A stretch of 64,000 bases of DNA from an uncultured Monoglobus sp. (GCA_947625055.1 CANQMT010000007.1:1-64000); one strand, 5' to 3'. Positions 8,938-18,112 are shown, numbered from the stretch's first letter. The notes: generated from the sequence alone by a model not told the origin. Numbers and translations are program-made.

Positions 8938-9406
8938 GGGATTGATGGGTTCGGCGCTGCAGGGCTTAAGAGAGATGATCGACGTTAACGCCATAGTCGG
9001 CGCGCCGATCAACACGCCCGACGGCTCGGTTATCATGCCCATATCAAAGGTGGCGCTCGGATTCGGCGTCGGAGGCTCAGAGTTTCCGAAAAACAAAAAA
9101 CTTATGACTGAAAACGAGGAACCGACCAATATGTTCGGCGGCGGAACCGGCGGAGGTCTTTCGCTGACTCCTGTGGGCTTTCTGGTTGTCGGCAACGGCA
9201 AGATAAGAATGGTCCCGGTGAGCGAGCAGAACAGCCTCTATGACAGGATCATTGACTCGGTCCCCACCGCGATCGACAAGGTGAGCGAGCTTTTCGCCGG
9301 CTCGAAAAACGGCGGCGAGGTCGTGGCCGATACAGTTGAGGCGCAGGACGCAGAGTATGATGAGGAACCGGAGGACGACGCTTACGGCGGCTACGATTTT
9401 GAATAA
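8906..9406 (+). CDS. ytfJ: GerW/YtfJ family sporulation protein
   Basis: A 166-residue protein. DKHPIEGLM at the start, then EMIDVNAIVGAPINTPDGSVIMPISKV and GFGVGGSEF are the hallmark of YtfJ/GerW, a spore protein needed for germination in Bacillus. A glycine-rich GGGTGGGLSLTPVGFLVV follows and the tail is acidic. GTG at 8906 is favoured because AAGGA lies about 10 bases upstream and the product then starts like Bacillus YtfJ; GTG at 8897 is the alternative. Confidence 0.9.
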   Translation: MSGISDKHPIEGLMGSALQGLREMIDVNAIVGAPINTPDGSVIMPISKVALGFGVGGSEFPKNKKLMTENEEPTNMFGGGTGGGLSLTPVGFLVVGNGKIRMVPVSEQNSLYDRIIDSVPTAIDKVSELFAGSKNGGEVVADTVEAQDAEYDEEPEDDAYGGYDFE

Positions 9407-9427
9407 CCTGTAATGGGAGTTGAAATT

Positions 9428-10738
9428 TTGAGAAATTATTTAAAGAGATTGACAGCGCTTACGCTGTCAATCACTGTTTTGATGAGCGTGTTTTTGTTTG
9501 CCCGGCCGAAAGCGGCATATGCCGAGCCGATTAACATTGTTATCGACCCTGCCCACGGCGGAACCGACTACGGCGGAACATCGGTCGGCGGTCTTGAATA
9601 TCAGGAAAAGGCGCTGACTTTCAAACTTGCTCAGTATCTGCAGTATGAACTTAGGAAATACAAGGGCGCGTCTATCAACATGACAAGATATGCCGACTAT
9701 CATATGACCTCGGTCGAGAGGGCGGAGTACGCGCAAAGAGTCGGCGGCGACATTGTGATAAGCCTACACTTTAACTCGTCCGAGGACCGCACTGTGCACG
9801 GCGCTTCGGCGACCGTGTCATCAATTACCGAATACAGCAGGCCCGAGTTTGCCGCGGCGATCCTGACCGAGATATCAAAGCTCGGGATCGACACGTCTGC
9901 GGGAGTCGGCTATAAGGTCTCGGCGAGCGGCAATATGTGGATAGACGGACAGCGTCCCGCCGACTTTTCGGCCATCATGCGCGAGTGCGCCTTCAGAGGT
10001 ATCCCGCTTGTGTCGATCGACCATTGTTATCTGAGCTGCTATGACGAGCTTATATACTATAACAACGACATCGCTCTGCGCAATCTTGCCAAGGCGGACG
10101 CCGATGCGATCGCGGCGCAGTGCGGGCTGGTTCCCGCGGGAACGGGCGAGGCTGCCGGCAGGACATATGACAAGGCGTATATGAACGGATATGACGACGG
10201 CACATTCAGACCGTCCGGCACGATAACGAGGGCTGAGGCGGCGACCATGCTGGCGAAGCTGAGCGACGGATTTGATCCAAACACAGTTTACAGCACCGGT
10301 TTAAGCGATGTGCCGACCTGGGCGTGGTATTATAACTATGTGGCCTACCTCAATTCGGTCGGTTTTGTGACAGGCGACGTTTTCGGAGCCTACAGGCCCG
10401 ATGACAACATGACCAAGGCCGAGTTCGCAATTCTCGCCTGCCGCTATTTGGGCTTACAGCCGGGCGGCGAGAGCGGATTTGCCGACTGCAGCGGACATAT
10501 GGCTGACGGATATATTGCGGCGCTCAGAAACAACGGCTATGTAGGCGGCGACGAGAACGGCGAGTTCCATCCGAACGAGGATATGCTGCGCTCGTCGGTC
10601 GTTATGATGATGAACAGAATACTTGGCAGATATCCCGTGTGCTCAACGCCGAAGGAAAATCCGTTTTGGGATATTCAGCCTGATTTCTGGGCGTATGACA
10701 ACATTCTTGAGGCCGCTGTTTCGCATGAAGTCGAGTGA
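9428..10738 (+). CDS. SLH-anchored N-acetylmuramoyl-L-alanine amidase
   Basis: A 436-residue secreted peptidoglycan hydrolase. Signal peptide at residues 1-30 ending AAYA. The Amidase_3 domain (about 35-225) shows the zinc ligands in DPAHGG, EYQEKAL and SLHFNSS and the catalytic glutamate in MRECAFRG. Three SLH repeats follow (GYDDGTFRPSGTITRAEA; SDVPTWAWYYNYVAYL; ADCSGHMADGYIAAL), which bind secondary wall polymer. TTG at 9428 is chosen because GGGAG at 9415-9419 sits 8 bases upstream; ATG 9413 lacks a site. It follows gerW closely. Confidence 0.88.
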   Translation: MRNYLKRLTALTLSITVLMSVFLFARPKAAYAEPINIVIDPAHGGTDYGGTSVGGLEYQEKALTFKLAQYLQYELRKYKGASINMTRYADYHMTSVERAEYAQRVGGDIVISLHFNSSEDRTVHGASATVSSITEYSRPEFAAAILTEISKLGIDTSAGVGYKVSASGNMWIDGQRPADFSAIMRECAFRGIPLVSIDHCYLSCYDELIYYNNDIALRNLAKADADAIAAQCGLVPAGTGEAAGRTYDKAYMNGYDDGTFRPSGTITRAEAATMLAKLSDGFDPNTVYSTGLSDVPTWAWYYNYVAYLNSVGFVTGDVFGAYRPDDNMTKAEFAILACRYLGLQPGGESGFADCSGHMADGYIAALRNNGYVGGDENGEFHPNEDMLRSSVVMMMNRILGRYPVCSTPKENPFWDIQPDFWAYDNILEAAVSHEVE

Positions 10739-11055
10739 TTGACACCTCAAGATAGGTTTCCCCTTTTTTTGGGGGGGGGAACGGGCGGATAATATCCGCC
10801 CCTACAATGCCTTCCCCTTGAGGGGATAATCAGCAAGCTTTGCTTGCGGGTTCAAAGCTATCTTTCAAAATCGCTTGCGATTTTGACCAAGAGCTTCCTT
10901 AAAGGTGGGTTTTTGCCCATTCGGGCAAAAAGTCGGATGAGGTGTCCTAGTCCCCAGTCACTATTCCCTAGTCCCTACGTTCATATTTTGCGATTATGTG
11001 AATATATTTAATGAGTAACACTGTTTTTGAGAAACAACATACGGAGCTGAAACAT
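10739..11055. repeat. Palindrome-rich repetitive intergenic mosaic
   Basis: No gene is seen here. The stretch holds a G9 homopolymer, the palindrome GGGCGGATA-A-TATCCGCCC followed by CCTAC (10780-10805), GCAAGC/GCTTGC, AAAATCGC-TT-GCGATTTT, TTTTTGCCC-attc-GGGCAAAAA, and a CCTAGTCCC/TAGTCCC-type direct repeat near 10950-10976. On the minus strand it has the CCTCATCCG...CACCTTTAAGG layout of degenerate Clostridia intergenic repeats. Related pieces recur downstream of dacF. Confidence 0.6.
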
Positions 11056-12222
11056 ATGAAAACACACAAAATTGTCCTTTGCATATTGCTTGCGGCGATT
11101 ATTGCGCTGTGCGCGGCGCCGGCATGCGCTGCGGGCGACAGCGCCAAGGCCTCTGTGGTCATCGAGAAAAACTCGGGCCGCGTGCTCTACGCCAAAAATC
11201 AGGATTGGGAGCTTCCGATGGCCAGCACCACAAAAATTATGACCGGCTACCTCACCGTCAAATACGGCAATATGCAGGACGTTGTCGAAGTCAGCGAAAA
11301 CGCCGCGGGAGTCGAAGGGTCAAGCATGTATCTTGAAAAGGGCGAGCATATAACTATGGAAAATCTGCTTTACGGCCTCATGCTGCAGTCGGGAAACGAC
11401 GCGGCTGTCGCCATTGCCGAGGCGATCGGCGGCGGCACCGACCGTTTTGTGGAAATGATGAACGAGACGGCGGTTAACGACTTGGGACTTTCTCACACCC
11501 ATTTTGACAATCCGAACGGCCTTCCGTCGGACACGCACTACACAACGGCGCTTGAGCTTGCCAAAATAACAGCCGCGGCGCTCAAGGACCCGACATTCGC
11601 GCAGGTCGTCGCGACCAAGAATAAGACCGTGCCGTGGGAAGGTAAGGATTACAGCCGCGAAATGACAAACCACAACAAGCTTTTGGGGGTGCTCGACGGC
11701 TGTGTGGGAGTTAAGACGGGTTATACAAACGCTGCGGGCAGATGCCTTGTGACCGCGGTCGAAAGAAACGGAATGGAGCTTATATGTGTGACGCTGAATG
11801 ACTCGAATGATTGGAACGATCACACGGAACTGCAAAATGAGATGTTCTCAAAATACCATATCGAGGACCTGACATCGACCGACAAAGTGATAGATAAACT
11901 GACGATAGCGGGCGGAATTCTGGGATACAGCGGACTGTGTCCGGATAAAACCTATACATTTCCGGTATGCGATGAGGACGATATCGAGATCACGACCGAA
12001 ATCAATGAGGATATTGAATTGCCGATTGCCGCGGGAACCGTCGCGGGCACGGGAAAGCTCACGGTCAACGGTGAGGATTACGGGACTTTTAATCTTGTGA
12101 CCGCCGATGATATTGCTCTTGTGAAGCCCGCGAAAGGCAGCTTTTTCAAGGATTTAAAGAATAACGCGGAAAATCTGTTTACTTATTGGCTGAAATCTTT
12201 AAATTCGGTGATAAACCGCTGA
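11056..12222 (+). CDS. dacF: D-alanyl-D-alanine carboxypeptidase (PBP5/DacF type)
   Basis: A 388-residue secreted serine DD-carboxypeptidase that trims the terminal D-Ala of peptidoglycan stem peptides. Signal peptide at residues 1-26. Active-site motifs: MASTTK (SxxK), LQSGND (SxN) and GVKTGYT (KTG). The C-terminal beta-rich PBP5-type domain and an amphipathic tail complete the fold. ATG 11056 has GGAG upstream; an ATG at 11011 would add 15 residues before the signal peptide. It is flanked on both sides by related repeat-rich spacers. Confidence 0.92.
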   Translation: MKTHKIVLCILLAAIIALCAAPACAAGDSAKASVVIEKNSGRVLYAKNQDWELPMASTTKIMTGYLTVKYGNMQDVVEVSENAAGVEGSSMYLEKGEHITMENLLYGLMLQSGNDAAVAIAEAIGGGTDRFVEMMNETAVNDLGLSHTHFDNPNGLPSDTHYTTALELAKITAAALKDPTFAQVVATKNKTVPWEGKDYSREMTNHNKLLGVLDGCVGVKTGYTNAAGRCLVTAVERNGMELICVTLNDSNDWNDHTELQNEMFSKYHIEDLTSTDKVIDKLTIAGGILGYSGLCPDKTYTFPVCDEDDIEITTEINEDIELPIAAGTVAGTGKLTVNGEDYGTFNLVTADDIALVKPAKGSFFKDLKNNAENLFTYWLKSLNSVINR

Positions 12223-12228
12223 CTGCTC

Positions 12229-12355
12229 CCTCTCAGCCAATGTAGTAATTAGCGATTAGCGAATAGCAAATAGGCCTGCCAATTCGTAGGGGCGGACGAC
12301 TCCGGCCGCCCGTTTGTGATGTGTTTTTGATAAAACGTAGGGGCGATCTATACGT
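12229..12355. repeat. Repeat-rich spacer related to the one upstream of dacF
   Basis: Contains the run ATTAGCGATTAGCGAATAGC (short imperfect direct repeats), a GTAGGGGCGG...CCGCCCG inverted element at 12285-12315 that is the reverse-complement form of the one at 10780-10805, and a truncated CGTAGGGGCGA copy at 12336-12346. A weak TTGATA/TATACG pair (12327-12354) may serve hslO. Confidence 0.55.
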
Positions 12356-12384
12356 TATTCACGGTCTTAGGAGGATTTTATATT

Positions 12385-13260
12385 ATGGACAAATTGGTAA
12401 AAGCGATAACAAAAGACGGATTTTTCAGGATCTATGCCGCTGATACCCGCGAGACGGTAAACGCCGCGCAGAAATATCATAAACTTTCTCCCGTGTGCTG
12501 CGCCGCGCTCGGCAGGCTGATGACGGCCGGAGTGATGATGGGCACAATGCTCAAAGGGGACAAGCCTACGCTGACTCTGCAAATGAAGGGCGACGGCCCG
12601 ATCGGCATGATGGTGTCGGTCTCAGACACGGAAGGACATGTCAAAGGCTACACGGCGAACCCACGCGTCGATCTGCCGCTTAACGAGAAAGGTAAGCTTG
12701 ACGTTGGTGCGGCGGTGGGCAAAGGTGTTCTGGGAGTTATAAAAGACCTTCACATGAAAGAGCCGTATGTCGGACATGTTCCCATTCAAACAGGCGAGAT
12801 CGGTGATGATATCGCTTATTATTTCATGCAGTCAGAGCAGACGCCGAGCGTCGTGGGCCTCGGTGTGCTGGTCGATACCGATTACTCGGTAAAGGGAGCG
12901 GGCGGATTTATCATTCAGGTCATGCCCGAATGTGACGAGGAGTCGCTTTCAAAGCTTGAAAATTCGATCGGCGGGATCATGACGCTGACCGAGATGTTTG
13001 AGCGCGGCATGACGCCAGAGGAGATCATACAATATCTTATGCTGGGTTTTGACGTCGAGTTCCTTGAAACCATTGATGTCGCCTATCGCTGCGACTGTTC
13101 AAAGGAGCGCATGGAGCGCGCGATCGTCTCTCTCGGCAAGGAGCAGATAACCGATATATTAAACGATACCGGCGAGGCTGAGATTTGCTGTCACTTCTGC
13201 GACCGCAAATACACTTTTGACGAGGAGGACCTAAAGCGGTTTATTGAGCGCGCAAAATAA
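12385..13260 (+). CDS. hslO: 33 kDa chaperonin Hsp33
   Basis: A 291-residue redox-regulated holdase. The C-terminal zinc switch shows CDCSKE and CCHFC motifs, which release zinc and unfold under oxidative stress. The N-terminal domain has the family's LGRLMTAGVMMGTMLKGD and LQMKGDGPIG. AGGAGG lies 8-9 bases before the ATG. It is a single gene ending just before a strong promoter for the next one. Confidence 0.95.
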   Translation: MDKLVKAITKDGFFRIYAADTRETVNAAQKYHKLSPVCCAALGRLMTAGVMMGTMLKGDKPTLTLQMKGDGPIGMMVSVSDTEGHVKGYTANPRVDLPLNEKGKLDVGAAVGKGVLGVIKDLHMKEPYVGHVPIQTGEIGDDIAYYFMQSEQTPSVVGLGVLVDTDYSVKGAGGFIIQVMPECDEESLSKLENSIGGIMTLTEMFERGMTPEEIIQYLMLGFDVEFLETIDVAYRCDCSKERMERAIVSLGKEQITDILNDTGEAEICCHFCDRKYTFDEEDLKRFIERAK

Positions 13261-13284
13261 TTTTGTAAAATCTGCATAAACTGT

Positions 13285-13313
13285 TTGACAAAAAATATCG
13301 GTTATGCTATAAT
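13285..13313 (+). promoter_or_regulatory. Strong extended -10 promoter of the SDR gene
   Basis: TTGACA at 13285-13290, TATAAT at 13308-13313, 17-bp spacing and an extended -10 TGC at 13305-13307. All consensus positions match. Confidence 0.88.
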
Positions 13314-13374
13314 TTTACTATAAAGCTGTGTAAACCAAAAAATACACAAAAATATAAAACAGGAGGTTTTAAAA

Positions 13375-14172
13375 ATGGGCATTGAAATGTTTTCACTTGA
13401 AGGCAAAGTTGCTCTGATTACCGGCGCATCGTACGGTATCGGCTACGGCATAGCCAAGGCTATGGCGTCTGTCGGCGCGACAATCGTTTTCTGTGACATC
13501 AAGCAGGAATTTGTGGACAAGGGTCTCGCTTCGTATGAGGCGGACGGCATTGACGCTCACGGTTATGTTTGCGACGTAACAAATGAGGAAGCTGTTCAAG
13601 AGATGGTTAAGAAGATCGAAGCCGAGGTCGGCGTTATCGACATTCTGGTCAACAACGCCGGAATCATCAAGCGCATCCCCATGTGCGACATGACGGCCGA
13701 GGAGTTCAGACAGGTTATCGACGTTGATCTTAACGCTCCCTTTATCGTATCTAAGGCGGTTATCCCCTCGATGATCGCTAAGGGCGGCGGCAAAATTATC
13801 AATATCTGCTCGATGATGTCTGAGCTTGGCCGCGAGACTGTTTCGGCATACGCTGCCGCAAAAGGCGGTCTTAAGATGCTTACCAGAAACATCTGCTCCG
13901 AGTACGGCGATAAGAACATCCAGTGCAACGGCATTGGCCCCGGATATATCGCAACGCCTCAGACCGCTCCCCTGCGTGAGAAGCAGCCCGACGGTTCGCG
14001 TCATCCGTTTGACCAGTTTATCTGCGGCAGAACACCCGCAGGCAGATGGCTCAATCCCGACGAGCTCGGCGGCCCCGCGGTATTCCTGGCTTCCAAGGCA
14101 TCCGATGCGGTTAACGGCCACATTCTGTACGTTGACGGCGGAATCCTTGCCTATATCGGCAAGCAGCCCTAA
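13375..14172 (+). CDS. SDR-family oxidoreductase, gluconate 5-dehydrogenase-like
   Basis: A 265-residue classical short-chain dehydrogenase. NAD(P)-binding TGASYGIGYGIA at about residues 18-29, NNAG at about 93, catalytic Ser in ICSMMS and YAAAK (YxxxK) follow. The length and the HPFDQFICGRTPAGRW region resemble gluconate 5-dehydrogenase/KduD enzymes that reduce keto-sugar acids. AGGAGG lies before the ATG. It has its own strong promoter and terminator, so it is monocistronic and probably well expressed. Confidence 0.85.
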   Translation: MGIEMFSLEGKVALITGASYGIGYGIAKAMASVGATIVFCDIKQEFVDKGLASYEADGIDAHGYVCDVTNEEAVQEMVKKIEAEVGVIDILVNNAGIIKRIPMCDMTAEEFRQVIDVDLNAPFIVSKAVIPSMIAKGGGKIINICSMMSELGRETVSAYAAAKGGLKMLTRNICSEYGDKNIQCNGIGPGYIATPQTAPLREKQPDGSRHPFDQFICGRTPAGRWLNPDELGGPAVFLASKASDAVNGHILYVDGGILAYIGKQP

Positions 14173-14192
14173 ACCGAAAGCGAATATCCAAA

Positions 14193-14219
14193 ATCCCCCG
14201 GTATCCCGGGGGATTTTTA
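14193..14219 (+). terminator. Terminator of the SDR gene
   Basis: Arms ATCCCCCGG (14193-14201) and CCGGGGGAT (14206-14214) with a 4-nt loop, followed by TTTTTAT. Confidence 0.88.
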
Positions 14220-14244
14220 TATAAAAACGAGTTTTGATTGATTG

Positions 14245-14273
14245 TTGACAAAGAAAAGTTATATATGTAAAAT
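14245..14273 (+). promoter_or_regulatory. Promoter upstream of the rfbB fragment
   Basis: TTGACA at 14245-14250 and TAAAAT at 14268-14273, spaced 17 bp. The promoter of the truncated gene is thus intact. Confidence 0.75.
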
Positions 14274-14294
14274 GGACATAAACGAGGAGGAGCA

Positions 14295-14969
14295 TTGATG
14301 AAGATATTGATAACCGGCGGCGCCGGGTTTATCGGGGGCAACTTTGTTCACTATATGACAAAAGAACACCCTGATTATGAGATAGTCGTACTGGACAAGC
14401 TGACATACGCGGGCAATCTTGAGACGCTCGCGCCTATTATGGACAAAATAAAGTTCGTAAAAGATGATATTGCGGACAGAGACGCGGTCTTTAAACTTTT
14501 CAAGACGGAAAAGCCCGACATTGTGGTAAATTTCGCGGCGGAGAGTCATGTTGACCGTTCGATCGAGGATCCGGGAATATTCCTTAAAACCAACATAATC
14601 GGAACACAGACGCTTATGGACGCTTGCCGCGAGTTTGGGATAAAGCGCTATCATCAGGTATCTACCGATGAGGTTTACGGTGATCTGCCTCTTGACAGGC
14701 CTGATTTGTTTTTCACCGAGGAGACTCCGCTGCATACCTCGAGCCCGTACAGCGCGAGCAAAGCAAGCGCGGACTTGCTGGTTCAGGCGTATTACAGGAC
14801 ATATAACTTGCCGGTTACGATATCAAGATGTTCAAACAACTATGGGCCGTACCACTTTCCCGAAAAACTTATCCCGCTGATGATCGCCAACGCTTTAGCG
14901 GACAAGCCGCTTCCGGTCTACGGCAAGGGCGAAAACGTCCGCGACTGGATGTATGTTGAAGATCACTAA
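14295..14969 (+). pseudogene. rfbB: 3'-truncated dTDP-glucose 4,6-dehydratase
   Basis: 224 residues of an enzyme that is normally about 330-350 long and makes dTDP-4-keto-6-deoxyglucose for rhamnose-type surface sugars. [11 protein letters not shown] (NAD binding), [26 protein letters not shown] (catalytic YxxxK) and RCSNNYGPY are all intact. The frame stops directly after the conserved RDWMYVEDH, and none of the three forward frames downstream encodes the missing 110 or so residues. The start has GAGGAGGAG and an intact promoter. It may still be translated but is unlikely to fold fully. Confidence 0.85.
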
Positions 14970-15383
14970 AATTCAGTGAAATCGCGAAATTATAATAAGA
15001 AATTATGACCCGCTGCCGACCGAGGTTTGATCGTTCAAACAAAAACGATTTCGCGAATAATCATTAATAATTTTAATTTATACGGCTGTCTGTATTTGAT
15101 TTAGAGACGGTCATATTTTTTATTCAAATATTATGAAAATATTACAAGTGCAAAGATTGATTTTTTTCAACAAAAGTGTGTTAAATTTTATATAGCTTGC
15201 TATAATGAGAATTATCGGTAGGGCGGATCAAAATTTGGATTATTATTGATATAATTCTGAGTCGCCCGAATGTTCTTATTCGATGTCGGAGCTTATAAAC
15301 CTATAAATTCAAATGACATCTATGTTGACATAATTTTTATTTGCTGTTATAATTAATCTGTTGTGGTTTAAGGAGAATATCAA
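14970..15383. other. AT-rich non-coding gap after truncated rfbB
   Basis: No credible gene; only ATG frames of under 30 codons. Clearly more AT-rich than its neighbours. Notable are TCACT/AGTGA arms at the rfbB break (14963-14979), an inverted ATTTCGCGA pair near 14980 and 15046, an extended -10-like TGCTATAAT at 15198-15206, interleaved inverted repeats at 15208-15267, and the proB promoter at its end. It could be the scar of a lost or degraded element. Confidence 0.6.
15325..15353 (+). promoter_or_regulatory. Promoter of proB
   Basis: TTGACA at 15325-15330 and TATAAT at 15348-15353, 17 bp apart, 30 bases before the ATG. Confidence 0.85.
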
Positions 15384-16163
15384 ATGAGATCAAAAGCGAA
15401 ACGAATAGTTGTAAAAGTCGGGACCTCAAGCCTGACACATCCGGGCGGCAAACTTGACCTTGAACGTATTGAAAAGCTGGTTCGGGTCCTTGCGAACGTT
15501 AAAAACGCCGGGCATCAGGTTGTGCTGGTTTCAAGCGGAGCGATCGGCGCGGGCATGGGCGTTATAGGACTTGAGGAAAAGCCCGACTCTTTAAAGCAGA
15601 AGCAGGCGCTCGCGGCAATCGGTCAGGTGGGGCTTTTGGCGATATACGACAAATTTTTCAAGGAGTACGGATACAACACGGGACAGGTGCTGCTGACCAA
15701 GTTTATTCTGGACGAGGAAACGCGCTATAACTGCGCGCGGAGGGCCTTTGATTCCATGATCGATTACGGAGTTGTGCCGATCGTGAACGAGAACGATGTG
15801 ATCTCCACGTATGAGATCGAATTCGGCGACAACGATACGTTGTCGGCCTATGTGGCGGAGCTTATCCGCGCCGATTTGCTGATCGTGCTGTCGGATATAG
15901 ACGGATTTTTTGACGCCGACCCGAGACAGAGCGAGGAAGCGAAAATTATTCCGGTCGTCAAGAAGATCAGCGACGAGATAAAATCGTTTGCCGGGGCGGA
16001 AGGCAGCTCGCGCGGTACGGGAGGAATGAAAACCAAGCTCAAGGCGGCAGATTTTGCCACGAGGCACGGGATAGACATGGTGCTGACCAACGGAAACGCG
16101 CCGGAGAATATCTACAAAATTTTAAAAGGCGAGAGCGTCGGAACTCTCTTTTTGAAAAAATAA
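15384..16163 (+). CDS. proB: Glutamate 5-kinase (short form without PUA domain)
   Basis: A 259-residue amino-acid-kinase-fold enzyme that phosphorylates L-glutamate, the first step of proline synthesis. Motifs: VVKVGTSSL at the start, VSSGAIGAGMG, PIVNENDVIS, FGDNDTLSAYVAELI, LSDIDGFF and GTGGMKTKLKAA. The protein ends after the kinase domain; the C-terminal PUA domain of the long (about 370-residue) form is absent, as in a recognised short ProB class. proA, often next to it, is not here. AAGGAG precedes the ATG. Confidence 0.92.
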   Translation: MRSKAKRIVVKVGTSSLTHPGGKLDLERIEKLVRVLANVKNAGHQVVLVSSGAIGAGMGVIGLEEKPDSLKQKQALAAIGQVGLLAIYDKFFKEYGYNTGQVLLTKFILDEETRYNCARRAFDSMIDYGVVPIVNENDVISTYEIEFGDNDTLSAYVAELIRADLLIVLSDIDGFFDADPRQSEEAKIIPVVKKISDEIKSFAGAEGSSRGTGGMKTKLKAADFATRHGIDMVLTNGNAPENIYKILKGESVGTLFLKK

Positions 16164-16243
16164 TTTCAAAAATTTTATAAAAACGGGAACTTTTGATCGG
16201 GAAAAGTCGTCTAAAAAATATAAGAATTTTAGGCGGTGATTGT

Positions 16244-18112
16244 ATGAAATCAAAAGATTCCCGTTTTTATTTGCGGGCAATTACGGTGTTCGCGCTGATC
16301 GCCGCGGTGATTTTCGCGGGTTTTCTTTTGACCGGCGGTTCGCGGCGAAGCGAGGATGCGATCGGATTTGAAGGCTCTTACGAATTGACCGAATTTCCGA
16401 TTTTTCTTGACGGATATAAAATTCAGGGATATTATTGCGATGAAAAAATCCTGATATCCCTTGACGATTTGGCGAGATACGGCTTTGAGTTCAATTATGA
16501 CGCGGGCAGGAACATGATAAATCTGCGCGGCCTTTCGGACATAGACGGAGCTCCGGAGCCGAGGGCGATAAGCGTGACTGACGGAAAGGCTCAAAGCTGC
16601 GCCCTTGACACGAGGATAAACGGCGTTGAGATCAAGGCGTATGCTCTTGACGGTTTCGCCTGCGTATGCGTTGACGACTTGGTGGAGCTTACCGACGAGT
16701 TTAACCGCTGGTGGGGCTGGTCGGATTACAACATGAACGGCGGCTTTGACGCCGCGGCCGGAGTGTTCAAGATCAGCGTTTTCAGACCAAAGGTGTGGGA
16801 TTGGGCCGCGCTGCTCTCGGACATGGAAAATAAAGTCAACAAACCCGAGCTTGAGATCTATACCGAGGCTCCGCCCGATGAGGCCGAGTATTTCGGCGCG
16901 CGGCTCGAGCCGAGGACCGGGGTTTACGCGGGGATCGTCAGCGACGGCAACGGCGATCCCGAAACCGGCAAGCCGCCCGTGTTTGACCATGATTTCGGGC
17001 TGTATTCCTCATATATTGAGTTCGATGACTTCCAAACCGCGCTAAATAAGCCGAGCAGCTATCTGGTTCCCGAAAAGAACGCGGTGAGTCAGGTGCCCTG
17101 GAACATAAGGGATATAAACCTCGCGCTTGACCCGAAAAATGACGGTTACATCCGCGAGACTCTCGATAATCTGGCGGCAATGGGCAAACCGACGATAATC
17201 CGCTTCGGCGGTGAGATGAATATCGGGACCTTGGGCGACTCGCCTTCGGCATATGTCAAGGCGTTCCGCAGGATCGCGGATATTGTGCACACCTATCCGG
17301 ATTTTGCCGTGATGTGGTCGCCGAACGACAGCGGCTCGCTTGACAGACCGTTCTGGTATTACTGGCCCGGAGACGAGTATGTCGACTGGGTGGGAGTGTC
17401 GTCGTTTTCAAAAAAGGATTTTTTCAGCAGCCTTGACGTCGTTGACGGTTCCTCGCCTGTGACCTCGCGCGAGTCGCAGATCTATTTTACGCTGGGAGAT
17501 TTCGGCTTTACCACAAATTCGCTTAAATATATTACGGATTTTATGGATGAGCGCAATATAAAAAAGCCTCTCGCGATCAGCGAGGGAGGAGTGGTGAGCA
17601 GATTATCCTACACCGATGAAAACATTGACGAGTGGGGCGGGACAAGGATGCGGAACATGTACTGGTACGCTGCGATGCGTTATCCGCAGCTTAAAAGCAT
17701 AGTGTATTTTAACCACGATATGGAGTCCGAGGTTATAGGCTTTGATTTGTCATACAGGCCGGATTATATTAAGATAATGGACGAGGCCTTCTCAAACGGA
17801 CAGTATCTGATGAGCGGGGACGCGTCGCCGAGGTTCGTTTTTGCGCCCGCGCGGGGCAGAAAATACAGCTCCGGACACATTCCGATCTACGGATATGTCT
17901 ATCTGCCCGAGGACCGCGTTGAGCGGGTGGATTACTACTTGGACGGCGGGCTGTTTGACACCGAATACGAGATACCTTATAAGACGAGCGTTGACGTGTC
18001 AGCCCTGACGGAAGGAGCGCATACCTTTGTTATGGAAGCCCGCGGCGAAAAATCGACCGAAAGCCTTAAATACACAATAAAAAAATCCGCCTCCGTCGCG
18101 GAGATATATTAG
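16244..18112 (+). CDS. Secreted GH26-like glycoside hydrolase
   Basis: A 622-residue exported or membrane-tethered protein with an N-terminal hydrophobic segment (about residues 9-28). Residues 45-190 form a beta-rich domain resembling copper-amine-oxidase-N/stalk domains. The GH26-like TIM barrel spans about 280-520: RFGGEMN carries the candidate acid/base Glu, WPGDEYVDWVGVS follows, and AISEGGV carries the candidate nucleophile. An Ig-like C-terminal domain closes the protein. A mannan or related beta-glycan substrate is only a guess. GGCGGTG precedes ATG 16244. A related protein with a different domain order lies at 61508-63220. Confidence 0.72.
   Translation: MKSKDSRFYLRAITVFALIAAVIFAGFLLTGGSRRSEDAIGFEGSYELTEFPIFLDGYKIQGYYCDEKILISLDDLARYGFEFNYDAGRNMINLRGLSDIDGAPEPRAISVTDGKAQSCALDTRINGVEIKAYALDGFACVCVDDLVELTDEFNRWWGWSDYNMNGGFDAAAGVFKISVFRPKVWDWAALLSDMENKVNKPELEIYTEAPPDEAEYFGARLEPRTGVYAGIVSDGNGDPETGKPPVFDHDFGLYSSYIEFDDFQTALNKPSSYLVPEKNAVSQVPWNIRDINLALDPKNDGYIRETLDNLAAMGKPTIIRFGGEMNIGTLGDSPSAYVKAFRRIADIVHTYPDFAVMWSPNDSGSLDRPFWYYWPGDEYVDWVGVSSFSKKDFFSSLDVVDGSSPVTSRESQIYFTLGDFGFTTNSLKYITDFMDERNIKKPLAISEGGVVSRLSYTDENIDEWGGTRMRNMYWYAAMRYPQLKSIVYFNHDMESEVIGFDLSYRPDYIKIMDEAFSNGQYLMSGDASPRFVFAPARGRKYSSGHIPIYGYVYLPEDRVERVDYYLDGGLFDTEYEIPYKTSVDVSALTEGAHTFVMEARGEKSTESLKYTIKKSASVAEIY

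Noticed and set aside
10780-10805. Palindrome as a terminator of the SLH amidase gene
   Set aside because: It is not followed by a T-run and recurs in reverse orientation elsewhere, so it looks like a repeat element.
13393-14295. A 300-codon open frame antisense to the SDR gene
   Set aside because: Shadow of a well-supported SDR gene with promoter, ribosome site and terminator on the plus strand.
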